Shown: piece by piece, positions 27,904 through 35,902 of the stretch | Position numbering within the stretch: position 1 is the first letter of the stretch | How the letters are laid out: each line of letters begins with the position of its first letter | Assembly (NCBI GenBank): GCA_031292275.1 | Contig: JARLHL010000040.1 | Span: 50,470-114,469, forward strand | Direction of reading: 5' to 3' | DNA length: 64,000 nucleotides | From: Desulfocapsaceae bacterium | Lineage (GTDB): Bacteria; Desulfobacterota; Desulfobulbia; Desulfobulbales; Desulfocapsaceae | The notes under the pieces: generated by a model | The model's database searches: none | What the model saw: only the letters and a program-made list of their open reading frames with translations | Told to the model about the DNA's origin: nothing | Position numbers and translations under genes: made by a program

Positions 27904-28503
27904 TCACAGGGACCGTCCAGTAAAGCCCTCCATCCTCTCTCCCCGCTTTACCATGGATTCTACATCATCATAGCCGCTTTTCACAGCCCTCATCATTGTC
28001 AGGATCTTTTCAAAAACCAGATCATCCTCCCCCAGGCTCTCTTCCGCCCTCTCCAGGATCTCTCCTCCCTGCCGGAGAAAACTGCCCAGCTCTTCCAAAA
28101 AAATCTTCCTCTTCTCGTGCTTCTCCTTTTCCCTCGATATCAGCGGCATAATCCTTTCTATGGAAAACTCAACCAGGACATCGCGCGGGGTATGGAAGCG
28201 AGAACACACCAGCTCCAGATTTTCCAGGGTCTTCCTTGAAATAACAAAGGTCTTCGCCACCCGACGCTCCCGCGGGTCAAGATCCTCCGATGCACGGGCA
28301 ATGATTCGGAGGGCCTGAATATCGTCAATCAGATGATCAAAAAGCGATTTCTGCTTGATCCCTAGCTGAGAGGCCAGGATACTGAGAGCAGTAATACTTC
28401 GTTCCGACAGCTTAAATGTCGTTCTTACCGACTGCCTCCCCCGGAGATCGGCGGTAGATTCATCAGAATATTCTATATCAATCAGTGACTTAGCCTGTTT
28501 CAT
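27904..28503 (-). CDS. Putative tandem ribbon-helix-helix regulator
   Basis: Not a recognised named family. The 199-residue protein contains two stretches that each look like a ribbon-helix-helix DNA-binding motif: RTTFKLSERSITALSILASQ (near 30-50) and AKTFVISRKTLENLELVCSR (near 85-105), each a short strand then helix-turn-helix. The second half is charged and helical, perhaps a coiled coil. Two RHH halves in one chain would give a single-chain pseudo-dimer. The ATG at 28501-28503 has GGGAGG 10 bases upstream; an in-frame GTG 6 bases earlier is too close. It heads an operon with the macrodomain gene and is divergent from hsp20, with a palindrome between them. Confidence 0.55.
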   Translation of the reverse strand: MKQAKSLIDIEYSDESTADLRGRQSVRTTFKLSERSITALSILASQLGIKQKSLFDHLIDDIQALRIIARASEDLDPRERRVAKTFVISRKTLENLELVCSRFHTPRDVLVEFSIERIMPLISREKEKHEKRKIFLEELGSFLRQGGEILERAEESLGEDDLVFEKILTMMRAVKSGYDDVESMVKRGERMEGFTGRSL

Positions 28504-28538
28504 CGTCACATATCCTCCCCATGAACCATCCCTCTTAA

Positions 28539-28569
28539 ATTACTTTTCTTATTTTTTATAAAAAGTAAT
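28539..28569. promoter_or_regulatory. Inverted repeat, possible operator
   Basis: ATTACTTTT (28539-28547) and AAAAGTAAT (28561-28569) form a perfect 9-bp inverted repeat with a 13-base T-rich spacer. It lies between the divergent RHH-like gene and hsp20, 10 bases before the hsp20 -35 region. It could be an operator for the RHH-like protein; alternatively the spacer is just an AT-rich stretch. Confidence 0.45.
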
Positions 28570-28578
28570 ATTCATTTA

Positions 28579-28608
28579 TTGACATTGTTTCTTTAATTAT
28601 TACCATCT
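28579..28608 (+). promoter_or_regulatory. Promoter for hsp20, sigma-32-like
   Basis: TTGACA (28579-28584) is followed after 16 bases by TACCATCT (28601-28608). The -10 resembles the heat-shock CCCCATNT consensus at C, C, A, T and T, and also a weak sigma-70 box (TACCAT). The leader to the ATG at 28673 is about 65 bases. A heat-shock sigma is plausible given the gene served. Confidence 0.5.
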
Positions 28609-28672
28609 CAGGTAAAGAGGTAAACCAAAAAATACAGGCTGCACCAAAAAAAACAACCCAAGGAGAAATATC

Positions 28673-29116
28673 ATGGAACTCGTACGACACATCCCCGGCA
28701 ACCTTCTGACCGCGCACCCCCGTCCCTTTTTCCAGCTCTTCGATGACTTTTTCGCGCCGATGACTTGGAGCAACAGCACCCAGAGCACCGAAAAACTGCT
28801 CCCATCTGTTGATATCTATGAAAAAGAAGGCAGGATCCATATCACAGCAGAGCTTCCCGGCGTCCCCAAGGAGAATATCCATGTGGATGTCAAAGGCAGG
28901 ACACTGACTCTGTCCGGAGAGAGCTCCAGCGACAAGGAGGTCACGGACGAAAACAGCTATAGGCGGGAGAGGAGATATGGGCACCTTGAACGAACCTTCA
29001 ATCTGGCCTTCGATATCGACCCGGAAAAGATCGAAGCCAGGTATGAAAACGGCGTCCTGCGTCTGGTAATCCCGCGTCCGGAAGAACAGACAGCCAAGCA
29101 GATCACCATTCAGTAA
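28673..29116 (+). CDS. Small heat-shock protein Hsp20
   Basis: ATP-independent chaperone of the alpha-crystallin family that holds unfolding proteins in large oligomers. It is 147 residues long. After a 35-residue N-terminal arm (FFQLFDDFFAPM) comes the alpha-crystallin domain: LLPSVDIYEKEGRIHITAEL PGV, then IHVDVKGRTLTLSGE and the classic ending with YENGVLRLVIPRPE (A-x-x-x-NGVL motif) and a C-terminal I-T-I tail. The ATG follows CAAGGAGAAATATC, a strong ribosome site. It is divergent from the RHH-like regulator, with a heat-shock-like promoter and a strong hairpin after the stop codon. Confidence 0.96.
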   Translation: MELVRHIPGNLLTAHPRPFFQLFDDFFAPMTWSNSTQSTEKLLPSVDIYEKEGRIHITAELPGVPKENIHVDVKGRTLTLSGESSSDKEVTDENSYRRERRYGHLERTFNLAFDIDPEKIEARYENGVLRLVIPRPEEQTAKQITIQ

Positions 29117-29149
29117 CATACTGATTCAACATTGCTTTATAGCAACACC

Positions 29150-29180
29150 CTGCTTCGCCCTTAAACCTTGGGCGAAGCAG
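29150..29180. terminator. Strong 11-bp hairpin after hsp20
   Basis: CTGCTTCGCCC (29150-29160) pairs perfectly with GGGCGAAGCAG (29170-29180) around a 9-base loop. It begins 34 bases after the hsp20 stop. There is no T-run afterwards, so it may terminate weakly or protect the 3' end. Confidence 0.6.
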
Positions 29181-29268
29181 ACAGCATTTCGGGCCGGACG
29201 CCCCGCATTTCCATCTATTCTGGAAAAATATCCTTTACAATTCGTGCAGTCCCTGGTTTTCTGGACCT

Positions 29269-29772
29269 ATGAAAAAACCGGGAGATGAAATCGTCCAGAT
29301 TATCGATGCTGATAACAGAGAAACAGGGCAGTGTTCGCGTGCCCTGATGCGGGAACAGAGGCTCATCCATCGTGCCTGCTCTATTCTCGTCTTCAACAAC
29401 CGGAAGCAGCTCTTCATACAGAAAAGAACAGCCACAAAGGATATCTATCCGGGATACTGGGATATTGCCGCCGGAGGCGTGGTTCTTGCCGGCGAATCCT
29501 ACCAACAGTCCGCCGAGCGTGAACTGATGGAAGAGCTGGGAATCGCGGTAAATCCACTCACGTTCAGGTTCGACTTCTATTTTGAAGATCCTGCCAACCG
29601 GGTCTGGAGCCGGGTCTTCACCTGCACCCACGAGGGCCCGTTCTCGCTGCAGGCCGAAGAGATTGAACATGGCTGTTTCCTGTCTGTCGATGAGGCCCTG
29701 GAATTGAGCAGACGGGAAGCCTTCACCCCGGACGGCCTGGAGATCCTGCACAGGATCAAGGATATCGCATAA
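29269..29772 (+). CDS. yfcD: Nudix hydrolase, YfcD-like
   Basis: A 167-residue Nudix enzyme that hydrolyses a nucleoside-diphosphate-linked substrate; the YfcD group lies near IPP isomerase but its substrate is not settled. The Nudix box is complete: G-VVLAG-E-SYQQSAE-REL-M-EE-LGI at about residues 65-90. Before it are the family strands IVQIIDADNRETGQCSRALM and HRACSILVFN; after it comes FYFEDPANRVWSRVFTC, as in E. coli YfcD. The ATG has only a weak site. The next gene begins at the last base of its stop (TAATG), so the two are translationally coupled. Confidence 0.88.
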   Translation: MKKPGDEIVQIIDADNRETGQCSRALMREQRLIHRACSILVFNNRKQLFIQKRTATKDIYPGYWDIAAGGVVLAGESYQQSAERELMEELGIAVNPLTFRFDFYFEDPANRVWSRVFTCTHEGPFSLQAEEIEHGCFLSVDEALELSRREAFTPDGLEILHRIKDIA

Positions 29773-30254
29773 TGGGTATGCCTGCGACGACACTGTATCT
29801 CCACGGCCAGGACTCATCAAGCCAGGGGACCAAAGGCAGGTATTTCGCCGAACACTTTCCCCATGTCCTCTCGCCTGACTTTTCAGGCACCCTGGAAGAG
29901 CGCCTGCATGCCCTTGAAACGATCTGCCGCGGACTTAAAAATCCGCTGGTTCTGATAGGATCGAGCTTTGGCGGCCTGATGGCGACCCGCTTTGCCCTCA
30001 GTCATCCCCAAAGAGTGCAGCACCTTATTCTGCTGGCCCCGGCGCTGAACTTCCAGGGCTTTTCGCCGCCGGTAGCCCCGCTGGACAATCCTGCCCTGCT
30101 GGTCATCGGCAGCAACGATACCGTTACCCCGCCGGATCTGGTCATCCCGGCTGCACGGGTGACCTTCAGCACCCTCGACATCCGTCTCTGTAATGACGAC
30201 CATCTCCTCCGCCAGACCTTCCCGGCGATGGACTGGCAGGGGCTCCTGATCTGA
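29772..30254 (+). CDS. YqiA-like esterase (alpha/beta hydrolase)
   Basis: A 160-residue small alpha/beta hydrolase of the YqiA/UPF0227 type with probable esterase activity. Motifs: LYLHGQDSSSQGTKG near the N-terminus (oxyanion region), the nucleophile Ser in IGSSFGGLMATR, a C-terminal Asp/His stretch NDDHLL with the likely catalytic His, and GSNDTVTPP. Length fits the family (150-200). ATG overlaps the stop of the Nudix gene by one base. Natural substrate unknown. Confidence 0.82.
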   Translation: MGMPATTLYLHGQDSSSQGTKGRYFAEHFPHVLSPDFSGTLEERLHALETICRGLKNPLVLIGSSFGGLMATRFALSHPQRVQHLILLAPALNFQGFSPPVAPLDNPALLVIGSNDTVTPPDLVIPAARVTFSTLDIRLCNDDHLLRQTFPAMDWQGLLI

Positions 30255-30415
30255 ACCGGGGCTCATCCTCTTGCAAAAAGGCTGGAATTCTCTCCTGATC
30301 GTGATTATTCTGATCGTGCATTCACGCAAGCAGCGAGATGGGCATTGAAAACATCCTCATCGACCGAATCTGTCCCGCAGTGTATACCCCTATTTTTTCA
30401 AGGAGATCCATAGGA

Positions 30416-30936
30416 ATGAACTCTGATCTGGACTTCATTTTCAAGAGGCGCAGTGTAAGAAAATATACCGACAAGACCATCCCGGCAGAGATTCTGAGAG
30501 ATCTGCTGGAGGCAGGCATGGCCGCCCCTTCGGCCGCAGCTACGGATCCATGGCATTTCATCGTCATTACGGAACGGGAAACCCTGAGCGGGGTCGCTGC
30601 GTTTCTGCCCCACGGGAAAATGCTTCTCACCGCCCCGGCGGCAATAGTGGCCTGCGGTGATATGACCAAGGCTTTTGACGGTTATGAATCCTACATGCTG
30701 CAGGATGTCAGCGCTGCAGTTGAAAATATTCTCCTGGCAGCCCAGGCCCTGGGCCTCGGCGCCTGCTGGCTGGGGGCATCCATCCTCGGCAGCCCCGAAT
30801 AGAGGGAATTCGCAGCCTCTTCAAGCTCCCGGATCATATCGTCCCGGTGGCAGGGATAGCCCTGGGCTGGCCCGAAGGGACTCCCAGAGCGCGAACCCGC
30901 TATCGGGAAGACTGTGTGCATAATGAGGCATGGTAA
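30416..30936 (+). pseudogene. Nitroreductase-family protein, frameshifted
   Basis: An FMN-binding nitroreductase interrupted by a frameshift. From the ATG at 30416 (AAGGAG upstream) the frame gives MNSDLDFIFKRRSVRKYTDK through LGLGACWLGA and stops at 30802. The family sequence continues in another frame: GIHPRQPRIEGIRSLFKLPD then VPVAGIALGWPEG, ending at a TAA at 30934-30936. One extra G in the run of five G at 30772-30776 would restore a normal protein of about 173 residues. So this is either a recent 1-base deletion, a sequencing error, or a programmed slip. All functional parts (RRSVR, PSAAATDPW, LGACW) are present. nudC overlaps its end by a shared stretch. Confidence 0.8.
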
Positions 30937-30997
30937 GACTGGGCCTTTCCCTACGAAACATGCCTTGAGATTTGCAAAAAACGGAGAAGATTCGGAC

Positions 30998-31789
30998 ATG
31001 GACAGGCTGGAACAGCGCTACTACATCCTTCGGCAGGGACAGGTGCTTATTCGTAAGGGGAATACGGACATCCGCCCCCTGACGGAAGACGGGAAGGCCC
31101 TCTGCTCGGGCGCCGAAACCATTCTCCCGCTCAGCAAGGGTCAGAAAAACAGGGACTTCGCAGTTCAACTGCACCCGGACACTGAACCGGGTCCCGGATT
31201 TGAATGGATTCCGTTAAGGAGCCTGGTGGGAAGACTTGACGCAGCCAGTTTTGATCGCTGGGGCAGGGCGGCCCAGATCCTCAACTGGCAGAAGACCCAC
31301 CGGTATTGCGGAGCCTGCGGAGCTGCAACAGTGGAGCATCCCAGCGAACTGGCCAGGGTCTGCCCGAGCTGTTCGCTGACCTGGTACCCGCGGATAGCCC
31401 CCTGTATTATTGTGCTGATCGCTCGCGGCAAAGAGATCCTGCTGGCCCGTTCACCTCATTTCAGACCGGGAATGTACAGTACCTTGGCGGGTTTTATCGA
31501 GCCGGGAGAATCGGTTGAATCAACGATGCAAAGAGAGATTTCAGAGGAAGTGGCAATCCGCATCAAAAATTTCCGCTACTTCGGCAGTCAGCCCTGGCCC
31601 TTTCCCGGGCAGCTGATGCTGGGTTTTTTTGCCGATTACGACTCCGGTGAGATTCAGATCGATGGGGTTGAAATCAGCGATGCAGGCTGGTATCGTGCCG
31701 AAAACCTGCCGCTCATCCCGGAAGAAGGCACTATCGCCGGCCGGATGATCCGTTGTCATCTGGCCGGCGATGAGGTTTCAAACCGGTGA
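30998..31789 (+). CDS. nudC: NADH pyrophosphatase NudC
   Basis: Zinc-containing Nudix hydrolase of 263 residues that cleaves NADH to NMNH and AMP and can remove NAD caps from RNA. A zinc ribbon (CGACG ... CPSC, spaced CxxC-x15-CxxC) precedes the Nudix domain. The Nudix box reads GFIEPGES-x-ESTMQREISEEV. The NudC hallmark SQPWPFPGQLM (family SQPWPFPxS) follows. The ATG at 30998 (GGAGAAG about 10 bases upstream) begins at the normal family N-terminus; the frame is open further back but would overlap the nitroreductase. It lies 62 bases after the restored nitroreductase stop. With yfcD it is the second Nudix gene within 2 kb. Confidence 0.93.
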   Translation: MDRLEQRYYILRQGQVLIRKGNTDIRPLTEDGKALCSGAETILPLSKGQKNRDFAVQLHPDTEPGPGFEWIPLRSLVGRLDAASFDRWGRAAQILNWQKTHRYCGACGAATVEHPSELARVCPSCSLTWYPRIAPCIIVLIARGKEILLARSPHFRPGMYSTLAGFIEPGESVESTMQREISEEVAIRIKNFRYFGSQPWPFPGQLMLGFFADYDSGEIQIDGVEISDAGWYRAENLPLIPEEGTIAGRMIRCHLAGDEVSNR

Positions 31790-31867
31790 AGTCAAGCAGT
31801 TTCAGTACGCCGCCGCGGAGCCTTGGAGCCCGCTGGAGTTCACAGGGCCCCACATGCTCCTTTTTCC

Positions 31868-32569
31868 CTATTCAGCGGCATCCGTATCTACAGCCAAGCC
31901 TTCCGCTGCTGTGAAATCCCGGTCCTGTTGCATGCCATGATCCATCATACCGAAGTCACGATGATGAAATCCGGTCCTTTGTCCTTTTTCTCCCATCTTG
32001 CCAAAAGGCCTTCCCATCCCGACGGCCTGAGCCTTTTCCTGCAGGGAGGAACGCAGATCAAACAGCTCGCCTGCAACCTGCGCCACAGTTGCCGCATTGG
32101 GAGTCCGGCCATGCAGCAGGGCCTGCTCTTCAGCCCGCTTGACAAACAGCTGCTTCCGGATATCTTTGGTATCTGTCATGAATTTCTCGATCTTTGCCTG
32201 TCTGTCAGTGGGTTTGCCTTCCTCGCCGCCACGTTTTGACAGGGCGAACAATCCGGCTTCCCTGGCCTTGTCAAATAACGAGGCTCTCAGATCGAACAGC
32301 TCGCCTGCGGCCTTCTTTACGGCCTCAACATCGGGACTCTCACTCCGAATCAACGCAGCTTCTTCTGCCCCTTTCATGGCCATCTGCCGTCTAATATCTT
32401 TCGTATCAGACTTGAATTTTGCAATTTTTTCCTTGGTTGCATCATCAAATTTCTGAATCTGCTGAGACTGAGCAGGCGTCTTTCCATCAGAGACTCCCGC
32501 CGTAGCATGTTGCATACCAGTAAGACCCAAGGCCGCTGCCAACGCCACTGCTAAAACCGCCTTCTTCAT
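31868..32569 (-). CDS. ZraP/CpxP-like periplasmic protein with two internal repeats
   Basis: A 233-residue exported protein. The signal peptide is KKAVLAVALAAALGLTGMQHATA. The mature part has two copies of an alpha-helical unit: IAKFKSDTKDIRRQMAMKGA ... ELFDLRASLFDKAREAG and IEKFMTDTKDIRKQLFVKRA ... ELFDLRSSLQEKAQAVG, about 65 residues each. The ELFDLR and KDIR-Q patterns are those of the Spy/CpxP/ZraP superfamily of metal- or stress-linked periplasmic chaperones. The tail is His/Met-rich (GFHHRDFGMMDHGM), suggesting metal binding. The ATG (GAGG 8 bases upstream) is preferred. It lies 290 bases beyond the CpxA-like kinase gene on the same strand, suiting a feedback-inhibitor role like CpxP. 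Confidence 0.75.
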   Translation of the reverse strand: MKKAVLAVALAAALGLTGMQHATAGVSDGKTPAQSQQIQKFDDATKEKIAKFKSDTKDIRRQMAMKGAEEAALIRSESPDVEAVKKAAGELFDLRASLFDKAREAGLFALSKRGGEEGKPTDRQAKIEKFMTDTKDIRKQLFVKRAEEQALLHGRTPNAATVAQVAGELFDLRSSLQEKAQAVGMGRPFGKMGEKGQRTGFHHRDFGMMDHGMQQDRDFTAAEGLAVDTDAAE

Positions 32570-32601
32570 ATCCAAACCTCACTATTGAAAATTAAAGTGG
32601 A

Positions 32602-32633
32602 GTACATCCGCGTGCACGAATCTCTGAATGTAC
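32602..32633. repeat. Inverted repeat upstream of the ZraP-like gene
   Basis: GTACAT (32602-32607) and ATGTAC (32628-32633) form a 6-bp dyad with a 20-base spacer, 33-64 bases before the ZraP-like start. It may be a binding site; no close match to a CpxR box was seen here. Confidence 0.25.
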
Positions 32634-32797
32634 GATTTCAATCCTGAAAAACAAGCCGGTCCGCTCTCCGGGATCACAGTTCCTGGTCTTCAGAAAGCAA
32701 AACCTGTGCCACCCCATATTGGCAAAGAATACCCATGCATTTCCAGCATGATAGCGAGGAGTTTTCCTCCATCGGGCCGCATCCCGGCTGCATCATC

Positions 32798-32812
32798 GGG
32801 TAAAAAATACCC
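32798..32812. terminator. Short hairpin after the kinase gene
   Basis: GGGTA (32798-32802) and TACCC (32808-32812) flank five A residues; read on the minus strand it is GGGTATTTTTTACCC, about 50 bases after the kinase stop. A 5-bp stem with no external T-run is a weak terminator. Confidence 0.25.
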
Positions 32813-32859
32813 ACAATGAAGAGAAGACTGTATATTTTTTTGATCAGGCGGTGACGGAC

Positions 32860-34368
32860 TCAGTCCTGGTCTTCACAGACCGGCAAGACTATGATGACAA
32901 TCAGTCCCTTCTGCCCCTCGCCGTTGAGAGCAGCAATCCGGCCGCCATGGGCCTTTACGGCCTGTTCAGCAATGGCAAGTCCGATGCCCGTGCCACCGGT
33001 CTGGCGTTCTCTCGCTTTGGCAACCCGGTAAAAGGGTTCAAAGAGATGCAGGAGATCCTGCTCGGGAACACCGGCCCCAAAGTCGACCACCCGAATCTCC
33101 GCCCTGCGGGCCTCGAGGGATAAGGAGATCTGAACCCGGGTATTCCTGGCCGTATACTGCACCGCGTTGCGGACGATATTCTCGATGGCCCTTCGCAGAA
33201 GCTCGCGGGACCCGGAAACACCTATCTCCTGTACAGAAAGGATTTCCACGCCGCGCCCCATACTCGAGGCTTCAAAATTCGCGTCCGCCGCCACCTCCCG
33301 GATCAGGCCGGCCAGATTGACCCGCTCCACGGCGGGGAGACCGGAACCGCTCTCCAGTCTGGCCAAGATGAGGAGTTGGCCGATCAGGTCGTTGAGGCGC
33401 GCTGACTCCTGACCGATCTTTCGCAGAGATATATTCTCTTCAGCATGCAGCTGTTTTTTTGCCAGTTCCAGCGCCACATTGAGCCGGGCCAGGGGGGAAC
33501 GCAGTTCATGAGAGATGTCGCGGAGGAGCCGCTTCTGGGCAGCGATCACCTTTTCCGTGCGCTCAACCATGATGTCAAAGTCCCTTCCCAGGGCGGCAAG
33601 TTCAGAGCCTGCCCCGCCCATGACCGTGCCCACCCTAGCCGAATAATCTCCCTCTGCGATCCGTTGGGCGATGACCTGCAGCCTCCGGATCGGAGTCGCC
33701 AGGGAACGTGCCAGGACATAACAGACACCGGAGACGACTATCAACATGATCGCAGATCTGATAATCTCTCCTCTGCCCAGAAACGGCGGGAAAAACCGGG
33801 CATAAAGGTGCCGTTCCTCCCCAAAGGGCAGAGGCGGCCCCAAAGGAGGACCGCCATGAAAATGGAACCCTCCCGCATCAGGAGGAGGAGGAGGAGGCTG
33901 TCCCGGCGGAGGGCCGAAGGTCTGCACGCCGACAACAACGACCGAGCCGCCATCTCTGGCAGTAAGCCGTTTGGCCACCGTCAGGCCTTCCGCTGTTTTC
34001 AGCAGAGAGGCCTGAGGTGCAATTCTGGCGCTGTCGGCCAGCTTTTCCGACTCGCTGTCGATCTCCCCGCCGGTTATGGTCCGGTTATCGTCCCTGATCA
34101 GGGTGAGCCGGATCCTGGCGCCCGCGGCCAGACCATCGATATAGCTTTCATATTCCTCCGACCCACCGCAGGTGAACATCTCCCAGGCGGCCTGTCCGGA
34201 AAGAACGATCAGTCTGGCCAGATTCTCATCGTTCTTCCTGGCCATATCAGTCTTCAGCGACTCGATAGAGAGATGCCGAAAGGTGGAAACCGCGACGACG
34301 CTCATGGCCCCGCCCAAAAGCATAATCAACCAGAAACTGAGAAAGAGTTTGAAGAATATGCCTCTCAT
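32860..34368 (-). CDS. CpxA-like sensor histidine kinase
   Basis: A 502-residue inner-membrane kinase. TM1 at about 7-28, a periplasmic domain to about 200, TM2 at about 203-220, HAMP, HisKA with H287 in LRDISHELRSPLARL (the CpxA signature region), and HATPase_c (FGAGVP, GGTGIGLAI). The periplasmic part ends in an unusual Pro/Gly/His-rich stretch (about 152-182: GPPPGQ, six prolines, GGFHFHGG), which could bind metal. The ATG at 34366-34368 has GGAG 10 bases upstream and lies 30 bases after the regulator stop, so the two genes form one operon. The likely partner is the CpxR-like regulator encoded upstream. Confidence 0.88.
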   Translation of the reverse strand: MRGIFFKLFLSFWLIMLLGGAMSVVAVSTFRHLSIESLKTDMARKNDENLARLIVLSGQAAWEMFTCGGSEEYESYIDGLAAGARIRLTLIRDDNRTITGGEIDSESEKLADSARIAPQASLLKTAEGLTVAKRLTARDGGSVVVVGVQTFGPPPGQPPPPPPDAGGFHFHGGPPLGPPLPFGEERHLYARFFPPFLGRGEIIRSAIMLIVVSGVCYVLARSLATPIRRLQVIAQRIAEGDYSARVGTVMGGAGSELAALGRDFDIMVERTEKVIAAQKRLLRDISHELRSPLARLNVALELAKKQLHAEENISLRKIGQESARLNDLIGQLLILARLESGSGLPAVERVNLAGLIREVAADANFEASSMGRGVEILSVQEIGVSGSRELLRRAIENIVRNAVQYTARNTRVQISLSLEARRAEIRVVDFGAGVPEQDLLHLFEPFYRVAKARERQTGGTGIGLAIAEQAVKAHGGRIAALNGEGQKGLIVIIVLPVCEDQD

Positions 34369-34397
34369 GCCTTCAGGTCTCCAACAGAGGGGAGGAA

Positions 34398-35108
34398 TCA
34401 AGCCTTCCTGCTGGTTTTCACATAGATATAACCAACACTTCGCACCGTCTTGATGCGTTCGAGCCCCGGAGACTCCTGTCCGAGCTTTTTGCGCAGACTC
34501 GACACATGGACATCAATGCTCCGATCGAAGACCGCCAATTTTCTCCCAAGCACCTTCTCAGCCAGATCTTCGCGGCTCACAACCTGTCCCGCCTGCAGCA
34601 GCAGTTCACGCAGCAACGAAAACTCCGCCGCCGTTACGCTAAGGTGTCTGCCGGTTTTTTTGACAGTCCTGGTTCTGGCATCCAGAATCAGATCTCCCAC
34701 AGAAAGCACCTCGTCCGCTGTCTGACCGCCCTTTTCTCTGGCCGTGCCTTCAGTTCTGCGCTGAATGGCCCTGAGCCTGGCCACGAGCTCCCTGGGGTTG
34801 AAAGGTTTGGCCAGATAATCGTCTGCCCCCATCTCCAGGCCGACAATCCGGTCAATTTCCTCTCCCCGGGCGGTAAGCATCAGCACCGGGATTTCTGAAG
34901 AGCCCCGAATACACCGCAGAACGTCGAATCCACTGACCTTCGGCAGCATGACATCGAGGACGACCAGAGAATGGGCTCCCGACAATGCGCGATTAATCCC
35001 CTGCCCGGCATCGCTGACCGCTTCCACCTCAAATCCCTCAGGCCGCAGATAATCGGCAAGCAGCTCACACAATTCGAGATCATCATCTATAACCAGAATA
35101 CGCGTCAC
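34398..35108 (-). CDS. CpxR-like OmpR-family response regulator
   Basis: A 236-residue transcription factor: receiver with acids D8-D10 (LVIDDD), phosphoacceptor D52 in VVLDVMLPKVSG, T in MLTARG, and K in LAKPF; then a winged-helix trans-reg-C domain ending VRSVGYIYV. The DNA-recognition helix region (SIDVHVSSLRKKLGQ) is close to CpxR. The start is GTG (35106-35108) with AAAGGAT 6 bases upstream. A perfect GTAAA-N5-GTAAA box lies 83-97 bases upstream, the site CpxR binds in enterobacteria, so self-activation is plausible. The kinase gene follows. Confidence 0.92.
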   Translation of the reverse strand: MTRILVIDDDLELCELLADYLRPEGFEVEAVSDAGQGINRALSGAHSLVVLDVMLPKVSGFDVLRCIRGSSEIPVLMLTARGEEIDRIVGLEMGADDYLAKPFNPRELVARLRAIQRRTEGTAREKGGQTADEVLSVGDLILDARTRTVKKTGRHLSVTAAEFSLLRELLLQAGQVVSREDLAEKVLGRKLAVFDRSIDVHVSSLRKKLGQESPGLERIKTVRSVGYIYVKTSRKA

Positions 35109-35377
35109 CGATTATCCTTTATAGTGTAGTATACGATTTTTTCTCCCCGCACCCATCCTCGAAAAATACAGGCAACGTCTTTTCCTTACAGTAAAGAATT
35201 GTAAAGAAGGTCTTTGCCCCCTAGAGAATTTTTTCTCAGATTTTACGGAAGCTCGCCCTTTCTTGCAGCAAGCATCCCTTCTCCCATCCAGGATTTCTCC
35301 CAAGAAGGGAGGGCTGCCGGAAACATGAGGGGCAGACAATCATTGTCAGTTTCCCGGCAAAAAAGTAAGATGCTTGA
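35109..35377. promoter_or_regulatory. Control region with CpxR-type box
   Basis: The 269-base space between the divergent regulator gene and the small membrane protein gene. It contains GTAAA (35191-35195), five bases (GAATT), and GTAAA (35201-35205), an exact match to the CpxR consensus. No clear -35/-10 pair was found for either gene. Confidence 0.6.
35191..35205 (+). promoter_or_regulatory. CpxR-box match GTAAA-N5-GTAAA
   Basis: Exact match to the direct-repeat consensus for CpxR, in the right spacing (5 bases). It is 83-97 bases in front of the regulator's own start, and faces the divergent small membrane protein gene, so it could control either or both. Only two 5-mers are matched, so chance occurrence in 64 kb is not negligible; position is what makes it convincing. 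Confidence 0.55.
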
Positions 35378-35674
35378 ATGAAATCCTTTTCAGACGATAG
35401 AGAGCAAGAAATCATCAGCATGAAGACATCTCAGAAGATCCGTCGCCGGCGGATACCATGGTGGTTTCACATCATCATTGCTGCCGCCCTCTACCTGGGC
35501 CTGACCTACTGGCTCCCCACCCTGAGCACCGACATACCATGGCTCGAAACGCTCCTGCATGCCGCCCCGAATCTGGCGCCCATCGCCAGTATCGCCTTTC
35601 TTCTCCTGGGGGCCAAGGCCCTGTACGATCCACCTGAAGGACATATTCATCCTCAGGACAAAGGGGATGTCTGA
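35378..35674 (+). CDS. Small two-helix membrane protein, unknown
   Basis: Not recognised. A 98-residue protein with a basic N-terminus (KTSQKIRRRRIPWW), TM1 at about 28-46 (FHIIIAAALYLGLTYWL), and TM2 at about 66-83 (LAPIASIAFLLLGAKALY), ending in a polar tail with His. Positive-inside prediction places the N-terminus in the cytoplasm. The start could also be the ATG at 35420; neither has a good ribosome site. It is divergent from the CpxR-like gene and faces the CpxR-type box, so it may belong to the same envelope-stress regulon. Confidence 0.55.
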   Translation: MKSFSDDREQEIISMKTSQKIRRRRIPWWFHIIIAAALYLGLTYWLPTLSTDIPWLETLLHAAPNLAPIASIAFLLLGAKALYDPPEGHIHPQDKGDV

Positions 35675-35902
35675 ACGCAACCGCCCTGGTGTTGAGATTC
35701 CTCTGAGAAAGGACAGGCTGCAGGCCGGCACAGGCAGACGCCATAGGGAGGAAAGAGGACCGAAAGGTCAGGGGAATCAGGCAGGCTGTCTCTTTTGCTT
35801 CACTGGATTTTTAAAAGGATGATACGGCAACTGATGGAAGCGTTAAGGCGCCTGCGACGACCTGTATACTGAGGAGGGAGGAACCGGCAGCGGCCCTTGG
35901 AT

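Noticed and set aside
35667..35822. 51-codon plus-strand frame overlapping the end of the small membrane protein gene
   Set aside because: The only ribosome-like site is too close to the ATG, and the sequence is basic and low in hydrophobic pattern.
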